The notes under the pieces are model-generated. The model was not told the origin of the DNA. It saw nothing but the letters and a program-made list of their open reading frames with translations, and searched no databases. This document shows, piece after piece, positions 5,939 to 6,645 of a stretch of 6,645 bases of DNA. Every line of letters begins with the position of its first letter. The stretch's first letter is position 1. A program made the position numbers and the translations under genes. This DNA is from an uncultured Eubacteriales bacterium (GTDB lineage: Bacteria; Bacillota; Clostridia; Monoglobales; Monoglobaceae): assembly GCA_900550775.1 (NCBI GenBank), contig URTH01000098.1, positions 1 to 6,645 of the forward strand, read 5' to 3'.

Positions 5939-6136
5939 CTAAAGCCCAAAAACGCTCTTGATGGTGTCAAACAGGCTGCTGATTTCCCGGATCACAACCA
6001 TCAAAACCACAACAAGCCCGGCGATGGTCGTCATCATCGCCTGGTCGTCCCGTCCGGCGCGCACCAAAAGCATATTGAGTACCGCAACCAAAATCCCAAT
6101 GGCCGCCACCTTAAAGATTAAATCCACACCGTCCAT
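5939..6136 (-). CDS. spoIIIAC: Stage III sporulation protein AC
   Basis: A 65-residue membrane protein of the SpoIIIA complex, matching the family's usual 65-70 residues. It has two hydrophobic helices (about 5-25 and 34-51) with the characteristic polar turn RAGRDDQA (26-33) between them and IREISSLFDTIKSVFGL (49-65) at the end. GAGGAGG (6143-6149) lies six bases before the ATG, a strong site that may also drive translation of spoIIIAD through coupling. It starts 22 bases after spoIIIAB and ends two bases before spoIIIAD. The stop is TAG. Confidence 0.95.
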   Translation of the reverse strand: MDGVDLIFKVAAIGILVAVLNMLLVRAGRDDQAMMTTIAGLVVVLMVVIREISSLFDTIKSVFGL

Positions 6137-6158
6137 GTTCTTCCTCCTCGGCTTTGTT

Positions 6159-6645
6159 CTAAAGCAGCAAAATCACAATCAGCATTCCGCTTAAAAACCC
6201 CAAGCCCCGATACAGTCTGCCGTCACGGTGATACTGCGCTTCCGCCTCCTCACGGATCAGCTGCAGCTTTGCCCGCGTAAAGCGAATACTGCTTTGCATA
6301 TTCTCCCGATCGCCCCGTCCGGCATAGCGCATCAGCTCACGCAGTGCATCGATCTCCGCACCCTGAAGGCAAAAATTTCTGCCGCACCGCGCGATTGCAG
6401 CGTCAAACGCATCCTCCGGGCTGCGCCCCGGATCCTGCATCAAAAGCGTGCCGGTCGTGCAGAGCATAGCACACACCTCTCCCGGCTGCTTGGCTGCAAG
6501 GCAAAGCGCCCTTGCAAACGGCACGGACAAAAAACCGACATGAAAGATCAGTCTGCAAAGCACGCCCTCGGCCTCCCGGATTTGTGCCGCCCGCGTCATA
6601 ATCCGCGCCGCATAGGAAAACCCAACGTATCCGCACCCCAATACC
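6159..6645 (-). CDS. spoIIIAB: Stage III sporulation protein AB, 5' end beyond the window
   Basis: Mother-cell protein of the SpoIIIA complex, thought to dock the SpoIIIAA ATPase at the membrane; its fold resembles GspF-type platform proteins of type II secretion. 161 residues are visible, against about 170 in the family. The frame continues through the right window edge (GTA TTG GGG TGC...). The TTG at 6641 is probably an internal Leu codon in the first membrane helix (LGCGYVGFSYA), so roughly ten N-terminal residues are missing. Other marks, numbered from that TTG, are a central helical body, YAGRGDRENMQSSI (106-119, the position of the family's LG..D...Q motif), a charged helix and the closing hydrophobic GLGFLSGMLIVILLL (146-160). 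Seven cysteines are present (3, 29, 47, 57, 61, 86, 91), which is many for this size. The stop is TAG. Confidence 0.92.
   Translation of the reverse strand, partial: VLGCGYVGFSYAARIMTRAAQIREAEGVLCRLIFHVGFLSVPFARALCLAAKQPGEVCAMLCTTGTLLMQDPGRSPEDAFDAAIARCGRNFCLQGAEIDALRELMRYAGRGDRENMQSSIRFTRAKLQLIREEAEAQYHRDGRLYRGLGFLSGMLIVILLL

Noticed and set aside
1..6645. Search for mobile elements, CRISPR arrays, tRNA or rRNA genes, or a novel defence system.
   Set aside because: Every long stretch is accounted for by conserved spoIIIA or housekeeping genes on one strand; no direct-repeat array, transposase, integrase or RNA gene pattern was seen.

Overview
This window is an ordinary but nearly complete piece of an endospore-former chromosome. 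Eleven genes all lie on the minus strand, packed end to end, and no stretch over 300 bases lacks a gene. The right two thirds (about 2662-6645) hold spoIIIAB to spoIIIAH, the sporulation operon for the channel between mother cell and forespore. The left third (1-2460) holds an Asp23/DUF322 gene (YqhY-like), nusB, xseA and the start of xseB. Having spoIIIA with these housekeeping genes beside it points to a spore-forming member of the Bacillota, most likely class Clostridia. Base composition is moderately GC-rich by eye, so I would guess an Oscillospirales-like lineage over a low-GC Clostridium, but nothing here fixes the genus.

Layout in transcription order, right to left: spoIIIAB (its 5' end lies beyond base 6645), AC, AD, AE, AF, AG and AH. 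These are separated by 2-23 bases, with one 4-base ATGA overlap (AF/AG). Next comes a 201-base gap with a weak hairpin and a clear housekeeping-type promoter, then asp23-like, nusB, a 114-base gap with two hairpins, xseA, and xseB cut by the left window edge.

The SpoIIIA proteins act together during engulfment. AB to AF are integral or peripheral mother-cell membrane parts. AG and AH are anchored proteins with ring-building folds that span the space between the membranes, and AH pairs with forespore SpoIIQ. The missing spoIIIAA ATPase gene and the sigma-E promoter should lie beyond base 6645. The left-hand genes are a vegetative unit: an envelope or acyl-metabolism-linked Asp23 protein, the antitermination factor NusB, and the two subunits of exonuclease VII. 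The order matches Bacillus subtilis (spoIIIA, accBC, yqhY, nusB, folD, xseA, xseB) without accB, accC and folD.

I found no previously undescribed system. The points worth a second look are the paired hairpins between nusB and xseA, the Glu/Thr-rich tail on the Asp23 protein, a CxxC motif in SpoIIIAF, and stop-codon use of 7 TAG, 3 TGA and 0 TAA among the ten visible stops.
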